Below are positions 23,901-39,183 of a stretch of 64,000 bases of DNA, piece by piece. Below the pieces are notes generated by a model. It was not told the DNA's origin and did no database searches. It saw nothing but the letters and a program-made list of their open reading frames with translations. Both the position numbers and the translations under genes were made by a program. Source of the DNA: Bemisia tabaci. Taxonomy: Eukaryota > Arthropoda > Insecta > Hemiptera > Aleyrodidae. Position 1 is the first letter of the stretch, and every line of letters begins with the position of its first letter. The stretch covers positions 59,291,749 through 59,355,748 of the forward strand of contig NC_092793.1 of NCBI RefSeq assembly GCF_918797505.1, in the 5' to 3' direction.

Positions 23901-26900
23901 ATCGACGGAGAGAAATTATCAACCTACCGCTTGAATGTGGTAAGATTCAAGCGCTGTGAATTCGGATGAGGTAAATAAATGTGGTGGTAAACTTTTTCTG
24001 TGATCACTTAAAGAGATTAAAATAAAATTACAATCCCCTATTACTCATAACTAAAGGCTCTCAAGCAAATCCTGGTTCTCCCGGCATAGGTTCTGTTTAC
24101 AAAAATGTTCTGTTTTCAAGCAAAATAGTGAAGAGAGGATCACTTACAACAGTCTTAATGGTATCTTCATTGGCGTTCATTGAAAATCGAACAGTGTCTG
24201 CGTATATCAAAACAAACTTTCGGACAAAAGCTCTCTGAGCATAGGCTGCTGCCAAGAAAGGAAATAATCGCCATTGCTGAGTGAAAAAGAACAAAACAAT
24301 GAGAATAGAAAGTGAATAATAACAAGATGCAGCCACACACAAACTGAGTGATGAACAATATGAGATACGAGTACGTTCACTGCCTATAAGGTGTAATGGT
24401 TGATAATTTTCAGTCAGGAGACTTCATCTTTGAAGAGAGGACTGTACGTAACTTCTTTCCACTTTATCTCTTTCAACATTGAAACTAATTCTCTGCCCAC
24501 TTTGACTTGGGTGAATTAAGTTTTTTTAGCAAGCAGGGAAATTAAATTTACAAACATGAAACGTACCAATTTCTCACAAACAATTACAAAATTGAAATTT
24601 TTAGTTAGTCGGCTGTTTACAACTTAAAATGTTGATGAGAATGCATGTGTTGAGATGCTTGGTTTCTGACCTTGTCTAGTGATATATTGATAGAAGAGAA
24701 TGCTAGCATTGAAACGTAAAAAAGGAGGGGCTTGCCTGCAATTGGTAATCCAATAAAGACGTCTCAGTTTTATTATCATTTGAGAATTGCGTTCTGACTC
24801 CAGAGTAGCGAATGGCAATTACAGTTGCGACTGACAAAGAGCACACACTTTCTTGCATGATTCCAATTCTTCCAGCTGATAAGGTTTCAAGAGCAGCGCC
24901 TGCTCATCACCAAAAAAGAAGGTAAAAAACGCAGTTGTGGCAAAAAAGCATTGAGAAATTTCTTGACAGTATATAAATAGAAGTAAAAGATAATTATATC
25001 TTTTACTTCTATAAATTAGATACTTATACTTACAACCATTATGTTTGAGTATAGAGATAGATTTTGGATATGGAATCGTTCTTTGCTAATTAATTTTGAA
25101 TTTTTTTTTTTTTTTTTTTTTTTTTGAGAAACTCATTACTTTATATTTTGTAGAAATATAATTTGACATACATAATTCCTAGGCAAGTAGATAAAATATA
25201 GATACTGACTGACTGGGTAAATTGGAGTTTGAGAATACAGAAAAAAGTCCATTTCAGAGGGGATTCCGAAGAAGCTAAACTTAGTGACTTAGTCTAAGGC
25301 AAGTGCCCATCAAAATTTGGATTTCTTGATGAAAAAAGAGGGTGAGGGGGATACAATTTTAATTTGTGAGAAGGATGCCTAAAGAGGAAGAATAACAATA
25401 ATGAAAAATAAAAAAAAATAAAAAAAAGAAAAAAGGGGGATTGAAACATTCTACAATTAAAAAACGCCAACTGAACTGAAAACATTAAAATAGGATGGGT
25501 ACTTTAAAGAGAACTGAAAAGGGGATAGATGCTTCCTAAAATAATAATAGAGGAAACATAACACAAGTTTCCAAAGTTATTTACTGGAATATTATCATAA
25601 TCAGGAGAAAAATTCTCATTAGTGGTGCAAATTTTTAAAAAATTAAAAAGAATAACTACCCGTCTTCTACAGAATTCATGTCCATCAAAAACAAGAAAGA
25701 GATTTAAAAATACTAAAGAAGTTAAAAACATCGATTGTCTATTGAAATAGTGAGAGTTAACTACAGACATAATGAGATCAGCTCCCCAATAAGCGATGAA
25801 GTTCTGCCTGTTCTTTAGTTACTCCAAAAGCTTATTAGGTGCAAATGGAATAATATTGAATTGAAAGAAATGCATACCAAGGATTTGCTGAGGATTTTGA
25901 AATAAAGATTCATATTCTCCGCTTGGAGTGATGTCACCAGTGCGGTTTAATAAGTAATCTTTGGGTATGCGGTACTTCCGAAACATTATAAACCTGCCAC
26001 CAAAAACATGCGAAATCATTTTTAATCAAAGTTAACTTTCACTGGAACTTATGGCAGGAAGATAAATTTGTCACACGTAGAACACATGGTTAAAGCTCAA
26101 CTCATGGTGATTACAAATTTGAGAGGGTACATTACACAACGAACAAAGATCAATCTAATCCTTTTCTCCTTCCCTCATTGACTCCTTACAAATCAAAAGT
26201 ACTACACACACTCTTTGGGTTTGAACTACCTTTCCTAACAGAATTTGAACCAGATAAAACTATTAAAATGGAGAACAGTTTAGTTGACGAAAAGTATTAA
26301 TGAAAGGAGTAGGTTTTCAGGAGCTATCGTTTGCAGGCAAATAAAATGAGAGTAGAAATAGCTCTGTACCGCTAGGTTTCGTTTAAACTGCTTGTCTTAA
26401 ACTAAGTCACCATTTGATGTTCGCTGCTAAAAAATTCCGAAATGAAAGAGAGTTACAACTTATTTAAGGACTACCGACAAACTTTTGATATTTATCAAGG
26501 AAAAATCAAAAAATAAAAAAAAACAAAACTGTGCAACATGTGTCCGAAATTCAAGATCCTCATACAATGTTCTGAATTGTTTACTCCTCACTGTATCCAT
26601 GTGACTGTAACTTTCAACTATCACACCCCAGAATAGATAGAGAAATCCATTTCGATAAAGTTAAAAAAAAAAAAAAAAAAGGCACCGAGTCACTTTTTGG
26701 GGAAAAAAGAGTCCAGAGTAGTTTCATATTTAGCTAGACATGAAAGAACCCCGCACAGAGCATGGGCTCAGCGGCTCTCTATGAAAGTCGATGAAACTTT
26801 AATAGATTGATATAAAGTTCATAATTAAGGGAAAGCCAAAAAATTAGCTCATTTTAGCGAGTAGAAGCCGAGATATTCGCAATTGAATCGGGACTATTTT

Positions 26901-29900
26901 CTATCATGCCGCAGCATTCCAAGTCCCCTTTCCTCTCGTTGTTCGGCGTTCTCAATCAGACCTCACGTCACTCACGTGTAGATAGGTGCTTGCTTATGCG
27001 CTCGGCCGGTGCGAATGCCGTACTCCCTCCCTCTCCCCGCATCTGTCCTTTCTGTCTCAGCTACTACATTTCAGATTAAACCGGCCGGCGGCGCCGGCAA
27101 GGGAGAGGTGTGAGAAGCAAGGAACTCCATATCGCACAGCCCGAACGGAGCTTCCAAAGGAAAGGAGTGAGTGTAAACAATGCGACATCGTAGTTACCTA
27201 CCGTGGGGAGAGGGGGTTTCCTGGCCGAAGTGCTCACGCAAGGTAAGACGACACGGAGAATTTACCTCCGCCGCACCGAAAATAGTCCGGGTTCAATCGC
27301 GAATATCTCGGCTTCTACTCGCAAAAGTGAGCTAATTTTTTGGCTTTCCCTTAATTATGAACTTTATATCAATCTATTAAAGTTTCATCGACTTTCATAG
27401 AGAGCCGCTGAGCCCATGCTCTGTGCGGGGTTCTTTCTCCTGTTGAAGATTTCAAGTCAAGAAAAAATATTATGAGCCTAAAATTAGTTGATAATCTTTG
27501 TCCTTAACATTGAGTCTTAGGAGTCTTCGGTGTTGAGTAGTTCTTTATTTAAAAAGTACACGATGAAAGGAAATTTGCAATGTCACAAACAAGATACATG
27601 ATTTGGGAGTTTCACCATCAATATGTGATCAAAACATTATCAAGCACTGCAGCATTCTTAAAAATAATTATGTATCATTGATCAAACCAATTGAAGACTC
27701 ACCCATTATCGATACCATTCAAGCCTGCCTTGTCTCCCATATCCCCAACAATAATACCAGGATATGGGTGCATGGTGTACGGGTCCCGAATCGGCACTAT
27801 GAAGACGTGAAGTCCATGACACTGTTTTCCTACGACTAACTGAGCAAATAGTAAGGCATGGGTGCACTGTTTTCCTGAAAGAAAAGACACGAGTTTAATC
27901 TAAGTCTTAACATTTAGAGGAGCTACAAAAATTGGGTGAAGTTGATCATTTATTGAAATAAATATCTCAATAGTTGTCGCAGCAACGTCAGACAGATACC
28001 TGACAGATGACACTTGTTGGGATACACTTTTGAACTTGGATGAGATAAAGATTTTAAAGCAAAAATTATTGCCTATGAATCTATGATCCTTGACATTTCA
28101 GGTCAAAATGCTGGCTGATCTAGTTTGCAGAGTGACCAGAACATTTTAAAAAAAAAAGTGTAAACATATCGATGGCTAAAGAACAACACCATCTGACTAA
28201 TAATTTTGGCAAAAATGAGTTACCGCTACAGTATAAGCTGATGTTTTTAGTTTTTTCCAATGCTGCATGGGAACAAGGAATTGACACTGTAATGAATAGA
28301 AAAAATTGCAAACTTAACCTCAAAATTAAAAAAATGACAAAGATTTTCTTCATCCTAAGAGAATGTCCGTTAGCAGATAGGCGGTATCGTTCCTCGGCCA
28401 TTGATACTATATAAAATAGAAAAAACACTAAAATTATGGCTTGAATACTAAAAGTAACAGGATGTTGGAATAGTGCAGGGTCTATACTACTCCATGCAGA
28501 GGAAAGAAAAGGAAGAGAAAAAAGTATTTGAGTTACAAAATGAACACTAATGAATTTCAGTACAAGACTCAGGGGGATGGTGTTCGCAAACTGAGCTTGA
28601 TCCGCTGACAAACTTTGATAATTCCAATGTACCCGAATTGGCTGGACACTCTTTGGCCTCAGTCTTGCACTGAAACTCTTCAGAGTTCATTTTGTGACTC
28701 CAACTTTGATTTTTTGTTTTTTCTGGCTTTGATCCCCACATAGCAAAGAGTAGAATCAGCATTATTCTACCAACCTTTTACTCATGATATACTTTGAATC
28801 ATTTTCCCAGAGATACAGTATGAAATAATGTTTACCTAAATTTCCTACCCAACATTTTGCTGCTTTGAAGCAAGGTGTGTTGATGATGAATTCTTTTGTA
28901 TTATGATCATAGGTAGCTGTTGTCTGAAGACTTTTAGTATCGCTTCCATGAGCTACTTCTGTCACAGCTACGCAGGCTAAAATCTGAAAAAATGAGGGAA
29001 CAAAATGAGGAGAGGATTTAAAGAACCTTGGTGATGGCTTCACCTAGTAATATAGACCTGATGAGGATACTCTAGAAAAGTAGCTTCTTTGAGTGGAAAT
29101 AAAAAGTACACACCTTGTTTGGACTGCCTTATGCAGTAAGGAACTACTATTTTGGGTCTGTAAAAAAGCACGTATCTGCTAAGGGAACCTACTGATACTA
29201 CATATGTTGTTTCTTTGTTCTTTATTTCAAAATGAAGTCTATACACATTCTCTAACCGCTTTAAAAGTAAAAACGAAGGAGGCTTTTTAAGGAATTTAAA
29301 CATTGAAAATTTTATTCTGAAATGCATTAGAATAACTGCTTGAACTGTCTGTGAATTTTTCACTAATTCTAAAAAAATCACAAAAAATTGCAAGGAAACA
29401 TTTTGGTTGGTTTTCCTTGAAGGAAATAAAACATCATGAGCAATTTAAAAAAATTGGAGTTGAGTTAGGCATTTTCTGTATTTAGGCCATCAGTACCTAT
29501 AATGAAAACTAAGTTAACACTAAAACGTGAGACATGTTTTTAATTGTTGTTTTTTAAAATTTTCTAACAGGTATCTGGAACTTGATAATGAACTTGTACA
29601 CGGAGTAATCCTAAAGTCTCGCACCATCCCTACAACCCTCGGGGTTTTTGAACATTTTAGGGAGTCCCCTTAAAATTTGGAGGAAAGGGGAATCCCAAAA
29701 GTCATTTTCTTTGACTTAGGAGCACTTTTGAGTCTTCATCTTGATTTGTTTGTCAAAAGTTTCAGGGTTGTCAGATGCTTGGTGCTGGTGGTGAGGGTCT
29801 ATGGGGTCACTCTGTATTAGAGACTACAAATTAAGAGATCCCTTAAAATTGGAAAGATCTAATCGGAGCCAGCCAACCATACCCAGAACAATAAAACGCA

Positions 29901-32900
29901 AAAAAAGAAGAGAGAAACAAAAATAAAAGAACGAGTTCTTGAAACCTCTGTTTCAGATGCATTTATCAAAAGAGAATGAAAAATTTGTAAAATGGTGGAA
30001 GTTGTTACCTTATTTTGCCAGACATCCTTGATGAAAGAGCTATGCCTTTCTGTGCCAAGATTTTGTACACAAATGCTGAATAAAGAGACACCGAGAGCAA
30101 ATTTAACGGATAAAGAGGGACTCAGGGTGTTAACAGCTTCATTTAGAGCCATTAGGTACAACAGCTAAAACCAAAGAGAAAAGAATTAGAAAAAATGAGC
30201 CAGAAATAGAAAGAAAGATAAGATTGAAAAATGCTTGAAATGAGTGTCTAATTTCAAAATGACAAAGGACGCCTTCGACAAGAATCATCTTAAATTAGAT
30301 AAAAAGACAATCTAGCATGAGAAGTAACCCTTTACAGCCCCTCAAGACTTAACATGGTAAGTAAGACATACATTTGTTGTATTAGATGGTCAAAAAAAGC
30401 TTTAATTTGGTAAAAATGGATACCATACCATCTACCAGAATCTATGGCGTTTTCTGAATTTTTGATCTGGAGCCAATAATACAATAGGTACTGATTGTAA
30501 TGAACAATTACTAATTGCAACTAATTAAAGATTAAATTGATAAACTATTTAAGTTTTGGGAATATTTAGGTTCACATAAAAGCGTATTCCTCGAACACTC
30601 AAGGTCTTTCTCCCGACCATTAATTTATCGTGGCTATTTTAAGCTATCCCACAATAGGCTTACTAATTCAGGGATTTAAAAGCTTACTTTTTTATCGTAG
30701 GAAACCCCATTGACATCATTAAAAAATTTTGATTCTCTTATCCTCATCAGTTGTTTGGCTGTGATCCTTTTTTCTTCTTCTGAGCTCAAGACTGTCGGTT
30801 GCGAGTGGAAAAGAGGGTCAGACTCAAGAAACGACCATATAGCAAGCTGAAACAGGGAAAAGGCGAGATAAGTCTCCTATTACTCTTCTACTTCCCGAAT
30901 ATTAATTTTTTTAAAAAAAAACTATGCACGAGTCCATCGGATATTTTATCGGCCTTCAGGCGTTGCCGCATTTCCTTTCATGGGATTCAAATATATTTGA
31001 ATGGTTATAAATATTTGAATCGGTGAGATCGAAAACACACCACCTTGATAACTCAAAAACGCGCAACTTTCATTAAAGACGGTCAATTTTTATGAAGATG
31101 ATTGAAGTTAGCGCATCTGTTTCAACTTGAACCTTTAAAATTTCCTTAAATGTCTCTCTTTCGGCACCAAACAACTTTTTCTTAGACTACTTTTTTCATC
31201 TACTGAGCAGTTTTGTGTGTGTCTTGATTACTTTCATTTTTCCGAGTTGGTGTGTTTTCGTTCTCACTGATTCATTTGTCTTCCGATTTCTCAAGATAAT
31301 TTTGTTCCCAATTCGAGCTAAATACCTGAAAATTTCAAAGAAAAATTTGCATAACATTCTTCCAAAATAATTTTTTTACCACGAGAAATTCGGCAACATG
31401 AGATTGTCAGGGTTGCCTCAGAAATTGGAAAATGAAATTCCCTGACACTTTCCTAATTTCTCTCTCACGTTTTGGTAAAATTCCTTGACAATAGAGGATA
31501 TGCCAAATGCTTAAAAGGGCATGATTTGAAACAGTTTTCAGCCAAAATTCGTTGTTTGAAACGTCAAACTCATTCTATAAAGGAAACATAGATGACTTGG
31601 CAAGTTTTCCCTGACATTTTCGTCATTTTCCCTGACATTTCCAGGTTTTCTCTGACTTTTTAAAATTCCCTGACTGTGGCAACCCTGGAATGTTCACACG
31701 GCGCTTTTCCTTAGCACGCCACGATATTTGCTATACTACTATCCGACGGGAATACTATCGGATCTCATTGACTGGAGCTCGGGCGGCGCGCTTAAATGAC
31801 TACTTACAGATCAGACACTCATACATGACGCTCCGCGATAATTTCATGCTCTTGCTAAATGGAATTGAAAATCCCTGATGAGATTATACGCAAGGCCATG
31901 GCTCGGAAGTGGGTGCTTTGCGCGCCTGCGCGTAAACCCAGACAATTAACACTATAATATCGTTTTAATTATATTGTTTTCTCATTGTGAAACGATCCAA
32001 GGGAAATTATTCACAGAGTTCCGCGCCATGCAATTACTTATATGAGTGAATGTGATAAAGTAGAGTGGTAGAGTGGAAAAATAAATGAAAAATCTATACC
32101 ATGAAGCAAAGGGGAGAGTGTTGCATCATTCGGTGCAAAGAACACCCGAAAATTCCGAGTATTGACTCCTTGGAGCAATTAGCCGCAAGATAAGGTATGA
32201 ATTTATTGGGCTGCGTTAAGCGGAAAGGAACCAAGCCACATCACATCAGCTATTGCGATTAACTGGGCAATTCAATTTTTCACTTGAAAATTGTGGTGCG
32301 GATTTATGTGCAAATTCCAGTGAACTTTCTGCATAGCACGGAGCAAATTCCTTATTTTCAAAGGAATCCGCACAAACGTTCTCGAGTAAAAAATTAAATT
32401 GCCCATTTAAATTTTTGGCAATAGCTGATGTGGCTTGGTTCCTCTCTGCTAAACGCAGTCCAATAGGACGTATTTCTGCCAAACGGAACTATTTGCGTTG
32501 AGACATGATCCCTGAGACCCATAGGAAACTTGGAAGATTCTGCATCCCTGTGATTTTCTAGTGAGGGACTCTGTTCCTAGTCGGGAGGTAGCGGGAGAAG
32601 AGAGCAGTTTTCTACGCAGGATTTTGAAATGAAAACATGTGGAATTTTGTCTTAGTTTAGGCCTCGTCTAGTGGCCCTTTCAAAGTTCCAAGCCCAAAAC
32701 GGAGAATCCGAGAAAAACGCTGTTGAAAGTTCGCTGGCGCTGCCATGCCGCCAGCCTAAGAAACGATTCACTTCGTAAGCCTATGGAGAATTCTCTCGAA
32801 TAGAGCCTCAACTTTGAAAGCTTTTTTTAGAGTTTGGAAGTCAGTTTCCGAGAAAACTGGTGACCCCATCGTATGTGCTTCACGAAATTTCACAAAGGAA

Positions 32901-35900
32901 ACAGAACTTTAAGTGCAAAGCCCCGTCGCATACAAAAGCTTCATCAAAAACCCAAAAAAAACCCCTGCGATTCTCACACAGAAATCTACGTAGAATCGTC
33001 CCCAAGAGCTCAATGCGGGCCCCGCGTGGCAAACTGTCAGGTGCAACGTGTTTTAACATTGTATGATGTAGGTCATTACATGACTCGCTAGTCTGACGCG
33101 CGTGCCCGACAGGGACGAATGCGAACCTGCACATGTGCTGAATTGAAGAGACGGGAGTCAAGTCATTCTTCGGACAAAATTACTGAGGAAACTACCTCTC
33201 TCCAGTAAGGCCATGCTGAGGGAGAACGCCTTCGCGCTTCGCTGGGAAAATAGTGGATACTTTTCTTCAAATAATTTTATTGGCAGTTTAATCTGAGATA
33301 TCTGACACTTCAAGGAAGAATACGCATGACTTTCTTCAAAAATACACGTTTCATCCAAGGATATTTGTCGATTTTCGAATGTTAATACGGCGTTCTTCCT
33401 CAGTATGACAGTCGCTTTTCAGTTCAGAAGACTGGTCCGTCAACTGAGCCCTCAGCTGCGCTGGCGAACCATCCCCTTTACTTCGGTCGACAGAGCTGAA
33501 CAGGGTGTCTACAGGTTTTTGAAAACCAATGTCAGGACTTTTTCAGGACCTTTTCAGAACTTTTTTTGGACCATCGGAGTATTTTTGCCAAGTTAGGGTC
33601 TACAATTACTGCTTATTTTAATAAAAATCGAGTCCATCCTCATTAAAATTGCTGATGGCTAAAGAAATCCATGATATGTAGGTATAATCGGGGACACTTT
33701 TCTACGCGATACCTACACTTATACTCGCGAAAACCGTGAATTTTTAAATTTTTCGGGACCTCGAGTTAAATTTCCGGACTTATTCGTGACTTCGGGACCG
33801 GTCATGCAAATTCCGGACTTTTTCAGGACTTTCGGGACCTGTAGACACCCTGGCTGAACCACGATCTCTAGTTTAATGAATCAAGGGGTCTGTTTAACTG
33901 CAGATGGAAAAACTTCAGAGGTGCCCGGGTGCCCAGAGTCCTCGTTATCAGATAAATCCTTAACAAAAGGTGACAGAACCGGACAGGGAGTCTACTAAAA
34001 CTGGCTGGCAAGAAATCAGTATACCTCTACAGTACTTTTTCAGTCCTTTCCGCCACTAGAGGTCGATACTCATCCGCAAATGCGAATACTTGGAAAGCCT
34101 ACAGAATATTGGAAGGCCGCAAAAAAAATCAAAATAAATCATTATAATTTCGCGAGATCATGATTTGGTCCCTCGCCCATTGCGCAAAATTGTACGGAAT
34201 TCTGTCCAAAAAAATATTAAATTGGATCTTTGGTGGTGAGCTTCGGTGGTGAACAGCACTTTGGCGAATTGCGGACGTCGAGTTTCTATATTCTTGGAAG
34301 GCTTCCAACAATTCCTGCAGTTTCCAAGCTCTAGTGTTCCAGCACTTCCAGCCACCTTGCGGGAGTAACTTTGTAACAAATGTCATTTTTAGAATCCTCT
34401 CTATTCTAACAAAATCATTTTTAAGACATTTTTGATGGACAGTGTGAGGAGGGGGATTAAGACGGTCGATGGGCTGGAGTTAGGAAAGGGATTTCAAAGT
34501 CCGTTTCTGATTTGCTGTTGTTGTTGATGTGGTACCTTTTTTTTACTCTTAATTTACTTTCACCAATTGCAATTTGTTTCGACGATTTCGCAGGCCGTGA
34601 AGCGGCCCTTCGGAGGCTGGGCCGCGCAGCGTCCGGCGTCCGGGGGCGGAGCCACCTAGTAATCTATTATAATAAGTGAAGCTTTTGCGAATTTTAATCA
34701 TTGATCATTTAATAAATATAGTGCAATACTATCTGACTAATAAGCGCTCCAATTTCCACTCATACTTCATAAAACAGAAATCACTTTCCTTGGACAGTGC
34801 TCATGCAGCCCTGATATAGCGATTCTTGAAAAACTTGGAAGGATATCGACCCCTGCTTACCTAAAAAATTCTGTACCTCCTCGACAGAAAATGTCAGTAC
34901 TTTTTCAGTGCCTCCGAGTGACAAAATTAAAAAAAAATCTGAAATTACCTCGCGAATTGCGATAAAAATGACGTATATAGCCACTGAATGAAGCAAGATC
35001 AACTAACTACACAATCGCGATCTAGCAAAGAAAGACTGCACGGCGAGCATTTTCCAGGTTATCTTGAAAACACGCGTGGCATGGGGAGAAAAATTTGGGA
35101 CCTTTCAACGGAATTTCCATACTTGTTCAGTGCCGATATCCGAACCGCTCTTAAAAAATCAGTACAATTTCCGGATTTTCCGGACGAGCATCTGTGGGCT
35201 GATCATTGAAATTGGTGGACAAAGCGATAGACAAAGAAGACAAAAGAGATGTGAAGGGATCCCATTGGTGGAATCGGGTGGTTGCAATGGACAAAGGAGG
35301 TAGGTAATGGACTAAGTAACGGCAATCCATGAGGGACCCGATAGTTGGTCCATCATTTTCTCCCTTAGTCTATAGGAACCACCCATTTCAACCAATAGGA
35401 TAGCTCCATACCCCTTATGCCTTCTTTGTCTATCGCTTTGTCTATCAATTTCAATAATCGGCCCGCAGGACACCCTAACCGGACCTTAATCACAATGCAA
35501 TCCTTATGGAGCTTCCTAAGGTAAGGAACAGTTTCAGTGGGCTGATTATTGAAAGTCATAGACAAAGCGATAGACAAAGAGGGGCAAAAGGGAAATAAAG
35601 CAATCCTAATGCAGGGTTGCCACAGAATTTAGGAAATTATATTCCCTGACACTTCCCTGATTTCCCTGACACATTTTCGTGAAATTCCTTGACAATTAAG
35701 GAAAGGCCAGATGGTTAAAAAGACATGATTAGAAAAAGGTTTGAGGCAAAATTCGTTGTTCAAAACGTCAACCCCGTTCTGAAAAACAAATAAAGATGAC
35801 CAAAAAATCTTCTCCTGACATTTACGTCAATTTCCCTGTTTTCGAGGTTTTCCCTGCCTTTTAAAAATTCCCTGGCATTTCCAAATTTTCCCTCACTGTG

Positions 35901-38900
35901 GTAACCCTACTATTGGTGGAAGCGGATGGTTGCAATGGGCAAAGGAGATAGGTAATAGACTAACTAACGGCAACCCACGAGAGATCCAATAGCAGTCCAT
36001 CATTTTCCCCCTTGTTGTTAGTCCATAACAACCACCCGTTTCAACGAATAGGATCGCTCCATACTCCCTACGTCCTCTTCGTCTATCGCTGTGTCTATCA
36101 ATTGGACGCATTTCTGTCAAACAGAACTACGTGCATTATGGCGTGGGCCCTGTTACGGATGTATTCTTATGGGTCTCAGGGCTCATGTCTTAATGCACAT
36201 AGTTCCGTTTGATAGAAATACGTCCAATTTCAAGAATCAGCTGGCTGATCCAGTTACCACATTCTGGAAGGTTGGTCTCGTAGGTAAAATGCGTCGGGCT
36301 CTGCCCGCGGAGGACAGGAAGCATATCATTATCCGTAGCGTAGACTAGACCTTCGCGATCCCGTGAAGGCACTTTGATTACTTGGTCCTCGCGCTCCCTC
36401 GTTCCGTCGCCCCTCTGACGTAAGGTCGTACCTCAAATCTCACATGAGCCCCTGGAAGAACAGAGTTATGCGGAGAACAGGGCTCATGTCGGCGTTACGA
36501 TACGTCCGACACGTCGCACAGTGCGGCACTCCGTGGACAAAAATCGAAAAAGTCGTCAAAATTTTTTTTTTGAAAATGCACAATTTTTCTTGATATTCAT
36601 GGTGAGGAACGTTTTTCTGACAAGGAATGATAGTTTATTTGTGATTTTCATTCGTAGATCACCATGGATAAGCGGGAAAAGTTGAAGGAAAAATCTCGGG
36701 AATGAATTTCCCCATTGAAAACATATGGGGAAAAGACTAAAAACTTAAAATGACTTTTCTCGAGAAATACTCAAAATACTCCTGGACGTTGACATTTTCT
36801 TATTCCTTATGTATCCTACTTTGATCGTGCCAAAGGGTTTTCCTATGTTGCTGCTAATATCTTTGTTATAAGAAGTTAAAGTTTGGGTATTTGACGTTGT
36901 TTTTACATTGCTAACATAGGGCTGATTCGAGGTTGCCAACTTTAAATGAACTTTTCTCGAGAAATACTCAAAATACTCCTGGACGTTAACATTTTCTTAT
37001 TCCTTATATGTCCTAGAATGACTGTGCCAAAGGATTTTCCTATGTTGCTGCTAATAATTTTTTTATAAGAACTTTAAATTTGAGTAATGAGTGCATACGG
37101 GGATTTTACATGGGTAGCATAGGGCTTATTCGAGGTTGCCAACTTCAAATGGACTTTTCTCGAGAAATACGCAAAATATCCTGAGATATTAGCATTTTCT
37201 TATTCCTTATATGTCCTAGAATAACTGTGCCAAAGGATTTTCCCATGTTGCTGCTACTTTCTTTGTTATTTGAAGTTTAGTGTTATGTTTTCAACCTAAA
37301 ATGCATCAATTTTTGAAGGCGGCAACATACTTAGTACGGGTTTTCCCATGCGGGAATTCCCAAATCCCGCTGGACAGCGTTCATGGTAAACAAAACAAAG
37401 TTGTGTCTTGTGTGTGTGTCTCGCTTATCAATAGATACAATCGTATTTAGCTCAAATTATATGCATGTGCCGAGGTAAATTCGCTCAGATTTAGCGAGAA
37501 AATTGTGATCTATTTCGTTCAGTTAACCGGGAGTGAAACACAGATTAGCTAGCACTAGAAATGTGTGTCTTGGGTGCTAATAAGTACTTGGAGATTTGTA
37601 GATTTCGTTGTCCATTCTTAACCATGGTAACAAATATTTACACCTTCTTATTTCAAATGTATAAAGCTTCCAGACAAAGTGCGGATATCTATCTACCTTT
37701 ACCCGGCAGAATGTATGATTTTCAATGTTCTCACTCTCAGTGAATAGAATGACCTGACATCTCAGGCCACAAAATGTTCTTTTCTCATAATTGAATGAAG
37801 TAAGGTTTCTCTATTGTTCAGGTAAAGTTTGCCTTTACAATTTACCTCCTTTCAGCAAGTGAAATTTCTTGATTAGTGAGTATTGACTGTTACGCGGAGG
37901 TCAGATAGTGCGGTACATTAACAGTATAACCTCTAATTCTCATGAAAGCAAGATCCGTTGCTCAATTCAATAGTAGCTGTAAAATTATTTAAACAAATGG
38001 CATGATCACATATTGTGCTTCAGCTTTGTTTAAAAATTTAGCAGTGATAATTCATCTATACCCACTTATCGTCATATTGAATACTGTGCGCGTTAATCAA
38101 GTCATGTTCGGTGCGCACCATCCTATACAGTTCTTAATCGTTCCTTAGTTTTTGAAGCTCATAGAAGGCTGTGCTCTTTGAATGGGAGAATCAGTGGTGT
38201 TTTCAATCATTATGAGAATGAGTGGAATAATTCTGAATGTGGTGTGTGACTAAATACTTACTCTTGAGTATTTTTCCTTCTGGTTTGTCCTCAGGACATT
38301 TGCGTGGTGAGTTTCATTTTCTTCTACTCAATAGAAAATTTATTTCCTCCTTTATATTTGAGCAAATCAGGGCCTGCATTTCGTTTCATTCAGGACCCTT
38401 AATTAGGAAGTTAGGTGTTGAAATGCTTAGTTCCCAATTTCTGCATTCTTAAAATTACCATTATTTCTTGCATTTTCATATCATGATGCCAACCATTATC
38501 AGTCTAGTCATGAATATATTCCCCTTGATGATTTGAGAGGGATTCTGTTTGTTATAATATGTCATGCCAAGATTTGACCTGTATCATGTTAAAACTCATT
38601 TGCGCTGCAGCACAAATCCTATGATGTCATAATTTCTCATGTAGAATCACCATTGCCCAAAGCGCAGAATGCTTAAGCGCATGCGCAGAGGTTCAGAAAG
38701 TGCCTCCACGATGCTACATCACTAATTAATGGATTTAATTACCTACTGCTGCCACTGACTATACTTTGGCGTCAAATTAAGGGAAATATATTTCAGGCTG
38801 TTATTATAGGCTGCATTCATTTGGCCAAAAACAACCGTTTTGGGAGACGGCATGTGTGCTCGTCACTTGGTTTGCAGTGTTCTTCATACAAGTCAGTGAT

Positions 38901-39141
38901 AATTAGGGTGCTTTTGATTCATTTTAATGAATCATGCAGGTATGTTGTATTCAGAAATCTGTAGAGGAACCAACTGTGACTTTGCTCATTCTATGATAAA
39001 GATCAAGAAGGTATCTTTGGTGCATGGAATTATTATCCTTCCAAAAATACAAAATAAATATTTAGTTATTTCTCATCCAACTTCAGTTTTTTTCATGAAG
39101 AATGAACAAATTGAAATCTTGCGGCTCATAATACTTACCTC

Positions 39142-39183
<42 letters not shown>

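Noticed and set aside
29040..29393. 117-codon minus-strand ORF inside ACOX intron 4
   Set aside because: Lies over the same dispersed repeat and between two firmly placed ACOX exons. Composition is typical of AT-rich chance ORFs.
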